Below are positions 15,714 to 22,774 of a stretch of DNA of 24,508 nucleotides, piece after piece. This stretch comes from a virus. Both the position numbers and the translations under genes were made by a program. The stretch covers positions 1-24,508 of the IMG/VR virus record IMGVR_UViG_3300027797_000133; one strand, written 5' to 3'. The number at the start of each line of letters is the position of its first letter. Within the stretch, counting starts at the first letter, position 1. Below the pieces are notes generated by a model, which was given only the letters and a program-made list of their open reading frames with translations, ran no database searches and was not told where the DNA came from.

Positions 15714-17978
15714 ATGACAGACATGATTCCAATCGACAATGACGCCGTCTCCACGCACGTCGAATTGCTCTTTGGCAAGGAAGCCAAGGGCTTCGTTTGC
15801 CTCCGTGGCATAGGTGAAAAGGGAACGTCCCGGGAAGGGGTGTTTCGCGAAGACATCTTCCTAGAGCCGGAGCGTATGGGGTGGGACAGGTTCGTGTCAG
15901 CCGTGATCTTCCACGCCACCCGGTGGGGGCAGCACGACGTCGCCACGTTCATCGTCCCTTGCACTTTGAAGGAAGACCGAGGTACCGCCGAGAACTGCGA
16001 CGTGTTCCGTACCGTGTGTGCCGACTTTGACACCGGCGACACCGATGCAAAGCTGGCCTTCGTCGAGCAGCACTTCGGGCCGGCAGCAATGGTGGTGCTG
16101 TCCGGAGGCATGACCGAGGAAGGCAAGGCCAAGCGTCATGCCTACTGGCAGGTTGCAGGTATGACAGTTGCCGAAGTCGTCGCTGCCAGAGACGCCATCG
16201 CCCGCAAGGCAGGAGCGGATATCCAATTCGGACTAGGCGTGGATGGCAACCCTTACGGACGTGCGCATCAGCCTATCCGTGTGGCCGGATCAATCCACGG
16301 CAAGTCCGGCGTTAAGCGACTGGTCGTCATCGAGCGTCACGCATCACACGCTTTTATTACCACGCCCTGCTCTTTGGCGTCGATGATGCCGGAGTCGGAG
16401 TGGGCAATCAAGGAAGCCCCTGTCGATCCGCTCATGCCCAAGTCGCATACCCCTGCCGTCCAGATGTTGACCGCAGACGTTGCCGCCGGCGGAGAAGGCA
16501 CCACTCGGTGGTCCGCATTTAATGGCGTCGCCGGCCATTACATCCACACCGCACGGATCGGCAAGATGACCCTCGATGCCGCCAGGCTTGCGACCTATGG
16601 GTGGATGCAGGCCCACATGAATCCGCCTTGGCCGGAGAATCGATTTGATACCGAGTGGCTGGGCCTACTCCGTAACGACATCCACAACAACGGACCCATG
16701 CCAGAACCGGAGAAGCCGATCCTAGACGACGGCAAGGGGCTGGCTGTATGGGCCGCCCACAGGTGGAGCCTATCGCCCCGACCGGAGCGTCAATTCCTAG
16801 TACAGAACTGGCTCCAGGCCGCCAAGCACCAGCTACTGGTAGCAGAGGGCGGTGCCGGCAAGACCTTCATGGTCCTAGACCTAGCCTTGAAGATCACCGC
16901 TCGACGAGACGGCGACACATGGTGTGGCATGCCGGTCATGCGTAAGGGAGCTGTCGTGATCCTTACGACCGAGGACGATAAAGACGAACTGCATATCCGC
17001 TTGGCCGACATGGACCCAGACGGAAGCAGACGTCGCGAAGCCGGCGACGATCTGATCATCCTGCCTTCGATCAACTCCGGCGGTGCGTTCGCACTCGTCG
17101 AGAAAGACCCGAAGACCCAGGAGTCTAGGCCGTCCCGCAAGTGGCTGGAATTCTTCGCCCTCCTGCGGCAGATTCCCAACCTCCAGCTAGTGGTCATCGA
17201 CACCCTTAACAGCGTGTTGCACGGCGAAGAGAACAGCGCGACTGTCATCAATGAATTCATCCGAGTAGCCAGCCAGGTCGGCGGCGAGCTAGGTGCGGCA
17301 TTGATCGTCATCCACCACATCAAGAAGCAGGGCGACGAACCGATCCGGAACGCCGAGCAGATGGCGTCGCAGGTCCGCGGATCGTCTGCCCTACTGGGTG
17401 CCTTCCGAGGTGCCATTGGGGTGTGGCATGCATCCGACTATGACCGTCGCATGAAGGGCATGGGTCTGGTACCCAAGCGCAAGCACCTGTGGAAGGCTGC
17501 TATCATCAAGGCAAACAACCCCGAGATGCTCGACACCGAGCGTACGCTATTGCGTACCGAGATCGGCACACTCATAGACGTCACCGACAAGGACAAGTTT
17601 AACGACGTCAACTTCCTAGAGCGGCAGGCATGGCTGGTGGCAGCCGTCACATTGGCCGCCAGGGCAGGGCATCCCTACTCAATCGAGGGCAAGAATGCCA
17701 AGTCCGGCCTGTACCGCCGGCGTGGCGAGCTTCCCTCCATCCTCCGGTCCATTGGACCGGGCGAATTCGCCCACCTTGTGGACGACATGCTCCTCCAGAA
17801 GGTGCTGGCAGCGGCCGCAGCCAAGGGCGGGAAGGAAAAGAAGTGGCTGGATTTACCCAATGGTCCGATCGCATCCGACGAGGTAGGTGCGGAGATTAAC
17901 TCCGGAGCCTATGATCCGGCAGAGTGGGAAGAGTTTGAATATGACAAAGACTCTCGTACAGTTATCCGAAAGCCATGA
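15714..17978 (+). CDS. Primase-helicase fusion: RepB-type primase N-terminus and RepA-like AAA+ helicase C-terminus
   Basis: The 754-residue protein starts at ATG 15714 directly after CCCAAC (15708-15713). The N-terminal third has DFDTGD (from 104), RHAYWQV (from 141) and HQPIRVAGSIHGK (from 185), the acidic and His/Arg motifs of the RepB/archaeo-eukaryotic-type primase fold. The middle region (about 225-345) is helical. The C-terminal part has Walker A AEGGAGKTF (from 377), Walker B LVVIDT (about 492-497), the HHIKK sensor (from 534) and RGSSALLGAFR, matching RepA/AAA_25 hexameric helicases. One polypeptide could thus unwind and prime phage DNA. No DNA polymerase is seen in the window, so the host enzyme or a gene elsewhere must extend the primers. 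Confidence 0.8.
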   Translation: MTDMIPIDNDAVSTHVELLFGKEAKGFVCLRGIGEKGTSREGVFREDIFLEPERMGWDRFVSAVIFHATRWGQHDVATFIVPCTLKEDRGTAENCDVFRTVCADFDTGDTDAKLAFVEQHFGPAAMVVLSGGMTEEGKAKRHAYWQVAGMTVAEVVAARDAIARKAGADIQFGLGVDGNPYGRAHQPIRVAGSIHGKSGVKRLVVIERHASHAFITTPCSLASMMPESEWAIKEAPVDPLMPKSHTPAVQMLTADVAAGGEGTTRWSAFNGVAGHYIHTARIGKMTLDAARLATYGWMQAHMNPPWPENRFDTEWLGLLRNDIHNNGPMPEPEKPILDDGKGLAVWAAHRWSLSPRPERQFLVQNWLQAAKHQLLVAEGGAGKTFMVLDLALKITARRDGDTWCGMPVMRKGAVVILTTEDDKDELHIRLADMDPDGSRRREAGDDLIILPSINSGGAFALVEKDPKTQESRPSRKWLEFFALLRQIPNLQLVVIDTLNSVLHGEENSATVINEFIRVASQVGGELGAALIVIHHIKKQGDEPIRNAEQMASQVRGSSALLGAFRGAIGVWHASDYDRRMKGMGLVPKRKHLWKAAIIKANNPEMLDTERTLLRTEIGTLIDVTDKDKFNDVNFLERQAWLVAAVTLAARAGHPYSIEGKNAKSGLYRRRGELPSILRSIGPGEFAHLVDDMLLQKVLAAAAAKGGKEKKWLDLPNGPIASDEVGAEINSGAYDPAEWEEFEYDKDSRTVIRKP

Positions 17979-18163
17979 GCCGCAACATTATACGACAAGC
18001 AGACGACGGACGTGATAACGTGTCCCTGTGGGATCGTTGTCGCATGATCGTCGAGAATGGAATCAAGAAATACGGAGACGCTGGCGGCCTGCCCATCTCC
18101 GGTACAGGTCGGGCCAGGAAAAAGAAAGCCGTTGAAAAAAAGAAGGTTGCCAAGAAGAAGTAA
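17975..18163 (+). CDS. Small basic protein with Lys-rich tail (62 aa)
   Basis: ATG 17975 overlaps the primase-helicase stop (ATGA). The N-terminal half (DNVSLWDRCRMIVENGIKKYGD) looks like a helical bundle. The end is strongly basic (RARKKKAVEKKKVAKKK), which could bind nucleic acid. No family is recognised. Translation coupling places it in the replication operon. Confidence 0.6.
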   Translation: MSRNIIRQADDGRDNVSLWDRCRMIVENGIKKYGDAGGLPISGTGRARKKKAVEKKKVAKKK

Positions 18164-18191
18164 GGAGTCAGCGTCGGTTTCCCAACCCGAC

Positions 18192-18632
18192 ATGACATCA
18201 ACACTAATGACCCTAGCCGCCTTCGTGGCGCCGTCTGTACCCGAGAAATGGGTAGACGCCGTAGAAATAATTGAATCCGGAGGGAGAGGTGCCAACACCC
18301 CACCCGGTGATCTTGGGTGTGCCATCGGCCCGTTCCAATTCTGGAAGAGGGCGTGGGAAGATACCACCCTCCTGCGGCAGGGAATGAAGGTCCAGACCTA
18401 CCCTTACTGGCGTGCTAATGAGCCGGCCATCGCTCGCATGTACGCCAAGACATGGCTGTCCCATCTGATGATGAGGTTGACCGATAAGCTTCAGAGGAAT
18501 CCAACAGCCGGCGAAACTTGGCTTGCTTATAACATGGGCATGACCGGATTCGGCCTGTACGATTATAACATCAACAAGGTGCCGAAGCATAAGCGTACGA
18601 AAGCACTAGCAATTAATGCCGCAGTCAAATGA
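18192..18632 (+). CDS. Lysozyme-fold endolysin / transglycosylase-like protein
   Basis: The start is ATG 18192, with CCCAAC at 18181-18186 upstream; a longer in-frame ORF exists but lacks support. The 146-residue protein has AVEIIESGGRG with Glu28 as likely catalytic acid, then AIGPFQFW (from 44) and later ETWLAYNMGMTGFG. This is the ES...GPFQ...YN-G pattern of SLT/goose-lysozyme-like muralytic enzymes, which cut peptidoglycan between MurNAc and GlcNAc. No signal peptide or membrane anchor is clear, so it would depend on a holin. It lies 8 kb from the holin-like gene. The role could be lysis or a virion-associated function. Confidence 0.65.
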   Translation: MTSTLMTLAAFVAPSVPEKWVDAVEIIESGGRGANTPPGDLGCAIGPFQFWKRAWEDTTLLRQGMKVQTYPYWRANEPAIARMYAKTWLSHLMMRLTDKLQRNPTAGETWLAYNMGMTGFGLYDYNINKVPKHKRTKALAINAAVK

Positions 18633-19066
18633 GCGAACTAATCACCAACGCCGACGCACCGATCCTGCGGTTCCAAAACCGAGGAGCCGTATCATTCCGG
18701 GGCAGGCTGATGTTCGCATCAAGGGCCGCACGCATTTGCGAGTATCGCGCCGATCTTCGTCGTCTGGCAGAGGCAGGACATTGCATGCCGGTGGTCGCAA
18801 GGAAGATGGGATTCTCCATCACCACGATCAAAAGCTGGGCCGAGATTCTCGGCATCGGATTCAAAAAGGTACGCTCCCGGAAGTGCCGCAGGTACGACAA
18901 ATCCAAGTGGGAGAGTGTGATTGTCCGGGCTGCCGGCGAGGGTAAGACCCAAGGCGACGTGGCTTTCATGCTCGGCGTCCCTCACGTCAATGTCCACCGG
19001 TGGTGCATTGAGAATGGCTTTAACTGGAAACAGACCAAACAAGATGCCAAAGCAAAACGATCGTGA
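18629..19066 (+). CDS. Double helix-turn-helix DNA-binding protein
   Basis: ATG 18629 overlaps the endolysin stop (ATGA). Two related HTH units are visible: residues about 41-78 (LRRLAEAGHCMPVVARKMG and TTIKSWAEILGI) and about 94-132 (VIVRAAGEGKTQGDVAFMLG and NVHRWCIENGF). The spacer is very basic (KKVRSRKCRRYDKSK). Each unit resembles the homeodomain-like HTH of transposases and small terminases. Its gene overlaps the small-terminase-like gene, so a role in DNA recognition for packaging or in regulation is reasonable. Confidence 0.6.
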   Translation: MSELITNADAPILRFQNRGAVSFRGRLMFASRAARICEYRADLRRLAEAGHCMPVVARKMGFSITTIKSWAEILGIGFKKVRSRKCRRYDKSKWESVIVRAAGEGKTQGDVAFMLGVPHVNVHRWCIENGFNWKQTKQDAKAKRS

Positions 19067-19580
19067 CCAATGGAAGGGCGGCCTGGTCATCCGCCACGAC
19101 GTCGAGCCTGTGCTGACCCAGCAACAGGAAGCTTTCGTCGCCGCTTACGTCGCCAATGGCGGCAATGCAGTACTGGCCGGCAAGACAGCAGGCTTCGCAG
19201 ACGGCAACTCACAGTTGTCTTCCCATAAGGTCCGGGAAGCGATCGAATTAAAGCGGGACATGGACATCAAGACCGGCGGCGCCACGCAGGCTTGGCAGGT
19301 CATGCAGTCCCTACTCACCGACCCATCAGCACCACCCCAGGTTCGCTTTCAAGCCGCACGATGGACGCTGGAAGCTTCCGGTCATGGCCTGTCAGCGATC
19401 GCCGCCGCTATCCACCTAGGCAACCGGAACAAGAAAGACCAACATGAGATGTCCGTTTCCGAGCTGATCGACCTAGTCGATAAGGGCCGGAAGCAATTGG
19501 AATCCATGAAGCAGGTAGCTAACGAACTAAAGAGCGTCGAAGACGCAATCATTCTCCCACCCAATAAAACCGATGAATAA
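19044..19580 (+). CDS. Small terminase subunit-like protein
   Basis: Started at ATG 19044 (23-base overlap with the double-HTH gene) the protein has 178 residues. The segment LTQQQEAFVAAYVANGGNA plus AGKTAGFADG is the characteristic N-terminal HTH of phage small terminase subunits, which recognise the packaging site. A central helix (QAWQVMQSLL, RFQAARWTLEASG) and a charged C-terminus follow, as in that family. No large terminase is encoded in the window, which is unusual because the two genes are normally adjacent. Confidence 0.65.
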   Translation: MPKQNDRDQWKGGLVIRHDVEPVLTQQQEAFVAAYVANGGNAVLAGKTAGFADGNSQLSSHKVREAIELKRDMDIKTGGATQAWQVMQSLLTDPSAPPQVRFQAARWTLEASGHGLSAIAAAIHLGNRNKKDQHEMSVSELIDLVDKGRKQLESMKQVANELKSVEDAIILPPNKTDE

Positions 19581-19941
19581 CGAACAAGCCCACGATCCTA
19601 CTGTCACCCTTCGCCTTGAACTTGGCCGGGTGACAGATCAACGCAACGCATATGAAGCCGCACTCCGCAAGGAAGTGCTGTCTGTCATCCGCAACGCCAT
19701 GCGAAACAACGAACATGCCGACACCATCGGCTGCATGGGCGTAGAGGTAGATGACTTGCGTAAAGAGAACGCCCGGCTCAAGGCCGAGGTGGAGCGGTTG
19801 AAGAATAACTGCGACTACTTGGACCGAAAGCTGGACGAGGAGATTGAACGCTCGGCTTCATTCGCCGGCGAGGTATCCAGGCTGAACGACGCCATTATGA
19901 CCGGCAACGCCATCACACCGGACGCCAGGATTGTGCCATGA
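19573..19941 (+). CDS. Coiled-coil protein of unknown function (122 aa)
   Basis: ATG 19573 overlaps the previous gene by eight bases. Much of the protein is heptad-like and charged (VDDLRKENARLKAEVERLKN, then LDRKLDEEIERSASF), predicting a dimeric coiled coil. No motif or family is recognised. It ends in an ATGA overlap with the next gene. Confidence 0.6.
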   Translation: MNNEQAHDPTVTLRLELGRVTDQRNAYEAALRKEVLSVIRNAMRNNEHADTIGCMGVEVDDLRKENARLKAEVERLKNNCDYLDRKLDEEIERSASFAGEVSRLNDAIMTGNAITPDARIVP

Positions 19942-20147
19942 TTCACGAATTCCGCAACCCCATCCTGGTCGAGACGCCGCTTGGCTACGGCATGCTGATC
20001 TACGTCCGTGATGGCGGCACGTTTAGCAACGACGTGTTCGCCGTGGTGCTGGACCATGACGGCGTCATCCGGCACATGACGACAGACCAGTTTAAGCTGG
20101 TTCGTAATGACACATTCGGAATCCGGGACAGGGAGGGTGACAAATGA
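19938..20147 (+). CDS. Small unrecognised protein (69 aa)
   Basis: ATG 19938 overlaps the previous TGA. The sequence (PILVETPLGYGMLIYVRDGG, then DVFAVVLDHDGVIRHMTTDQFKL) looks like a small beta-rich barrel, as in many phage accessory proteins. The TGA overlaps the next start by four bases. No function can be assigned. Confidence 0.6.
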   Translation: MIHEFRNPILVETPLGYGMLIYVRDGGTFSNDVFAVVLDHDGVIRHMTTDQFKLVRNDTFGIRDREGDK

Positions 20148-20305
20148 AGACAGCCAAGACACCCAAGGAAGCCAGGGCCAAGCCGGGGCTGAAGCTAATC
20201 ACCCCTTGGGAAAAGGAAGTGATCGATTACAAGGTCCAGCAACACAGGGAAAGGTGGGTCGCCTTGTTCGACGCCGTCCGCAACAAATGGAGGGCTAAAA
20301 AATGA
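20144..20305 (+). CDS. Very small basic protein (53 aa)
   Basis: ATG 20144 to TGA 20303 encodes 53 residues beginning MKTAKTPKEARAKPG and containing TPWEKEVIDYKVQQHRERW, ending WRAKK. Both ends overlap neighbours by ATGA. A GGGAGGG lies seven bases upstream of the start. The overlaps and protein-like helix support a real gene. Function unknown. Confidence 0.55.
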   Translation: MKTAKTPKEARAKPGLKLITPWEKEVIDYKVQQHRERWVALFDAVRNKWRAKK

Positions 20306-20562
20306 GAGAGGTAGACTTTACAGTAACCCATGCCGGCCATGAATACATCGTCGAGCTAGAGGTGGAAGTTCAATGGGTAGACGATAGCTTCGACCATGAG
20401 TTTGGCACCGAGGAGTGCGGCCATTGGGAGCTGGATTGGGACGAGACGAATGTACTTTCTTGCGCTGGGCCAGACGGCGACATTGAACCGGACAGCGTAC
20501 CCGGTCTGATGCGGGCGATCCAGCGTAAGGCTGAAGGGCTAGACTTCTCGGACTGGGATTGA
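20302..20562 (+). CDS. Small acidic protein (86 aa)
   Basis: ATG 20302 overlaps the previous TGA. The protein is very acidic (VELEVEVQWVDDSFDHEFG, DWDETN, GDIEPDS), with an N-terminal beta pair and a helical end (VPGLMRAIQRKAEGLDFSDWD). Acidity at this level is seen in some DNA-mimic or inhibitor proteins but proves nothing here. The reading region immediately after its stop remains protein-like in the +1 frame (see 20558). Confidence 0.55.
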   Translation: MREVDFTVTHAGHEYIVELEVEVQWVDDSFDHEFGTEECGHWELDWDETNVLSCAGPDGDIEPDSVPGLMRAIQRKAEGLDFSDWD

Positions 20563-20716
20563 TTCATCTCTGCCCTGTACCTCGGCCAAGGAGCGGCGGA
20601 TCAAGGCATGGCACGAAGTGCCACCCTACAGCATGTGGGAGAAAAGCGGGTTTGAGGAAGGGGTTTTCTACCCCCCTCTTCCCCGCTTCCTTTGGGCGTC
20701 GAGGATACTAGGTTAA
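20558..20716 (+). CDS. Possible ORF with non-canonical start or +1 frameshift extension
   Basis: After a stop at 20540, the frame is open to TAA 20714 and reads like protein: SAKERRIKAWHEVPPYSMW, then FEEGVFYPPLPRFLWASR. The first start-like codon is ATT 20558, overlapping the TGA (20560) of the preceding gene. The only ATG (20633) leaves 27 residues. A +1 slip at GAT-TGA would instead append this segment to the 86-residue acidic protein. It could also be chance. Confidence 0.25.
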   Translation: MDSSLPCTSAKERRIKAWHEVPPYSMWEKSGFEEGVFYPPLPRFLWASRILG

Positions 20717-20994
20717 GTCGTTGTTTGATATAGGGTTAACCCTGTTTGCACCCCCCCTTCCTCGCCTGTTTCTAGAAATTAGCTACCCCCCTTCCTCGTC
20801 CATAAGTGACGAAGGGCCAGTCACTTATAGACTGACGAGGAAGCGAGGATACCCCTTATATCAAGATAGATAGTCCATCCTCGGGCTTTGGCCCTATCCC
20901 TATGGGGAAGGGCGTCGCCTACGTCTACTATTCAATCGATACCAAACCAAGGACAGACACTTGACCGGATACCCATGACGACCATGATCCGGTC
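20717..20994. other. Repeat-rich intergenic region, candidate origin or regulatory hub
   Basis: No convincing gene is present. The region has a 12-bp perfect palindrome AGGGTTAACCCT (20732-20743), pyrimidine boxes CCCCCTTCCTCG(C/T)C at 20751-20766 and 20786-20800 (a reversed partial copy at 20654-20663), a nested hairpin (20791-20843), the 9-mer CGAGGATAC at 20700-20708 and 20844-20852, and an inverted repeat GACCGGAT/ATCCGGTC (20963-20970 and 20987-20994) ending at the rusA start. Such density suggests a replication origin or a promoter/operator region. Confidence 0.5.
20791..20843. promoter_or_regulatory. Nested two-stem hairpin
   Basis: The outer arms CTTCCTCGTC (20791-20800) and GACGAGGAAG (20834-20843) and the inner arms ATAAGTGAC (20802-20810) and GTCACTTAT (20820-20828) are both perfect. 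The apical loop is nine bases, with one unpaired base on the left side and five on the right between stems. There is no U-tract, so it is more like an origin or RNA regulatory structure than a terminator. Confidence 0.65.
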
Positions 20995-21441
20995 ATGGAC
21001 GACGTCGTGATGCTCAACATCGAAGGCACACCCAGGCCGCAACCCAGGCCGAGGTTCGTCAATGGTAGGGTGGTATCGACAGCCGATGCCAATGCACGCA
21101 TGTGGAAGGATCAGATCAACGCCACCGCCAAGATCGCCGTCGAGGCAAGGGGTATGCTGGAAGCTTCAGCCATCGCCGTCGTCATGCGTTTCGACATGCC
21201 CACCCCCAAGGCAGACCGGCATGGCAGGCCGCACACGTTCCGGCCAGACGCCGACAACCTAGCTAAACTTGCGCTGGATGCGGTCATGTCAGCCGGCCTA
21301 CTCAAGGACGACGCCGCCGTCTCGACCCTCGTCGTCACCAAGACATGGGCCGGCAAGGGCGGGCTGATCTTGACCCTGCACGACGACGACCGCACCCCTT
21401 CCCCTGTGCCGGCAGATCGGATTCCCGGGTGGATCAAGTAA
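20995..21441 (+). CDS. rusA: RusA-family Holliday junction resolvase
   Basis: The 148-residue protein begins at ATG 20995. It shows the RusA pattern: an N-terminal GTPRPQPRPRF, a helix WKDQINATAKIAV, then FRPDADNLAKLALDAVM and GLLKDDAAV, in which the aspartates of PDADN and KDD bind the catalytic metal. RusA dimers cut four-way junctions made by recombination or replication. It completes the set of Sak4, SSB, helicase and nucleases encoded upstream. An inverted repeat overlaps the bases just before the ATG. It converges with the minus-strand cassette across a hairpin. Confidence 0.85.
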   Translation: MDDVVMLNIEGTPRPQPRPRFVNGRVVSTADANARMWKDQINATAKIAVEARGMLEASAIAVVMRFDMPTPKADRHGRPHTFRPDADNLAKLALDAVMSAGLLKDDAAVSTLVVTKTWAGKGGLILTLHDDDRTPSPVPADRIPGWIK

Positions 21442-21448
21442 ACAAGAA

Positions 21449-21470
21449 GGCCAGCCGGTGAGGGCTGGCC
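21449..21470. terminator. Hairpin between convergent genes, probable bidirectional terminator
   Basis: GGCCAGCC (21449-21456) pairs perfectly with GGCTGGCC (21463-21470) around a six-base loop, eight bases after the rusA stop and 31 before the end of the minus-strand gene. There is no T-run on either side, so its strength as an intrinsic terminator is uncertain. Confidence 0.5.
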
Positions 21471-21501
21471 GATAGACCTATCTGGGTGGGCCGTGGCGGC
21501 C

Positions 21502-22059
21502 TTACGCACGCAGGCGGCGGTCGTCGATCCAAGACCCGGTGCCTCCGACCTTGTGGCGGATCCGGTCTAGCATGTCGGCGGTGTCCTTGAGATCGGCCGG
21601 CACACCGGGGCGATCGTCGTCGAAGTCCTCATGGTTTTCCACCCAACCGTCGAGGGCATACGAGGCAAGGTCGTCAAGCAAGGTGAGGCAGTCCTTGGCA
21701 TCCTGCTTGTCGAGGGTGACGTCGTCTGCCGTGGCGAAGGACATGGCGAAAGCATACTCATCCTTCCCGATATAGGTTTGCACCATATCAACCTTGCGGC
21801 ACCAGCACTCGTATCCGGTGAGGGATCGGAGTTTGGCGAGGCAGGCGAGTGCGGCCTTCTCATGCATGGCCGCCGTGTCCAAGCCGTAGTCCAAGGACAG
21901 GGTGACAGAGGCGGGGCGGTGGGACATGTCGTCGGTCAGCCAAGCCTTGACCCTGGCGCCCCGGGCAGGGGTGGGAGGGAGGAACCGGGTGCGGATCGCT
22001 CGGGCGGAGCGGCGGACAGTAGCGAGGCCGTCCGGTGTGGTGGTGATGTTGTCGGGCAT
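21502..22059 (-). CDS. Conserved-looking phage protein of unknown function (185 aa)
   Basis: I start the gene at the ATG complementary to 22057-22059 because the C/A-rich leader with CCCAAC lies just upstream. A longer frame to 22167 would overlap the neighbouring gene with a Pro/Arg-rich shadow. The N-terminal segment (FLPPTPARGARVKAWLTDD, then SVTLSLDYGLD) recalls a domain I associate with phage hypotheticals. An acidic segment near the C-terminus (NHEDFDDDRPG) follows. No catalytic motif is seen. Confidence 0.6.
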   Translation of the reverse strand: MPDNITTTPDGLATVRRSARAIRTRFLPPTPARGARVKAWLTDDMSHRPASVTLSLDYGLDTAAMHEKAALACLAKLRSLTGYECWCRKVDMVQTYIGKDEYAFAMSFATADDVTLDKQDAKDCLTLLDDLASYALDGWVENHEDFDDDRPGVPADLKDTADMLDRIRHKVGGTGSWIDDRRLRA

Positions 22060-22073
22060 GGGTGTGGGTGTGG

Positions 22074-22097
22074 GTGTTGGGTTAGGGTGAAGGGTTA
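22074..22097 (-). promoter_or_regulatory. C/A-rich leader repeat, copy 1
   Basis: The 24 bases differ from the copy at 23812-23835 at only two positions. On the sense strand it begins with the TAA of the upstream gene, runs through a CCCTAACCCAACAC core and leads into the C/A-rich spacer before the ATG of the 185-residue gene. The repeat may be a translation signal or an mRNA processing site. Confidence 0.6.
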
Positions 22098-22466
22098 AGC
22101 TTGGCCGTCGAGCCGGGCGTAGAATGCAACAGCGGCGGCCTTGGCTACGGCGGCGGTCTTGTGCCACTCTGCGGCGGCCTTGTCGAAGTCCAGCATGGCG
22201 TCACGGCGTAGGCCGGACAGGCGTGCGTGATTCAGATCGCAGGCGAGGACGGCTTCGTCGTCTACCTTGCCGGCCTTGTTGCGGGCTTCGAGGTGTTCGA
22301 GTTTGGTCTGCTCGACTGCGATCTCCCGGTCAAGGGAGCAGACGAGGCGGGCCAGATCGGCGGCTTCGCTGGATCGGTGGTGGTTGATAATGTCGGCGTC
22401 GGCCTTCGCTTCCCGGAGGAAGGTGAGGATGGCGTCGGGCTTGGGGGTGCGGGTGCGTTTGCTCAT
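22095..22466 (-). CDS. Helical unknown protein (123 aa)
   Basis: The ATG is complementary to 22464-22466; the leader upstream is C-rich (CCAATCCC just before ATG) with no Shine-Dalgarno. The protein is almost all helix, with a basic N-terminus (MSKRTRTPKPDAI) and charged helices (LDREIAVEQTKLEHLEARN, DKAAAEWHKTAAVAKAAAV) that could form a coiled coil. The stop TAA is part of the repeated leader of the next gene. No family recognised. Confidence 0.6.
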   Translation of the reverse strand: MSKRTRTPKPDAILTFLREAKADADIINHHRSSEAADLARLVCSLDREIAVEQTKLEHLEARNKAGKVDDEAVLACDLNHARLSGLRRDAMLDFDKAAAEWHKTAAVAKAAAVAFYARLDGQA

Positions 22467-22487
22467 GGGATTGGATAGGAAGGGGTG

Positions 22488-22507
22488 CCTACAGATTGGA
22501 GGGTGTC
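22488..22507 (-). promoter_or_regulatory. Repeated intergenic element, copy 1 (GACA...CTCCA...CTGTAGG)
   Basis: The sense strand reads GACACCCTCCAATCTGTAGG. A near match lies at 24176-24196 upstream of another minus-strand gene at a similar distance from its ATG. Here it is preceded by TT, giving a TTGACA hexamer, but no good -10 box is visible 17 bases later. It is a candidate promoter, operator or processing site. Confidence 0.4.
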
Positions 22508-22760
22508 AAGCCTGTTTGTCCATCTCGGGCTTGTACCGGAACAGGAAGTCGAGGCGGATGCATACGCCCCTTGCCCGATTCTCTTTCGCCTCGGCCTGGA
22601 GCATGTTCCGGTAAAGGATTGCCGACTCCGGGTCGTCGAAGCGGCCCGGGTGGGATCGATAGGCGGCCACGGCGGCCTTGACCGCTTCGCCGGCGGCGAT
22701 GCGTTTGGCCCATGCCCTGTCGAGGCTGGCCTGTTGGTGAGGGGGGAGGTTGATGATCAT
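22506..22760 (-). CDS. Small unknown protein (84 aa)
   Basis: The ATG is complementary to 22758-22760, preceded by CCCACCACC. The protein is helical and basic (LDRAWAKRIAAGEAVKAAV, then AILYRNMLQAEAKENRARG), with a C-terminal CIRLDFLFRYKP. Its TGA lies at the edge of the repeated element at 22488-22507. No function is recognised. Confidence 0.55.
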   Translation of the reverse strand: MIINLPPHQQASLDRAWAKRIAAGEAVKAAVAAYRSHPGRFDDPESAILYRNMLQAEAKENRARGVCIRLDFLFRYKPEMDKQA

Positions 22761-22774
22761 GGTGGTGGGTAGGA

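Noticed and set aside
22074-22097. CCCTAACCC-type leader resembling telomere repeats
   Set aside because: It occurs only as short single elements upstream of genes and not at a DNA end; a leader function fits better.
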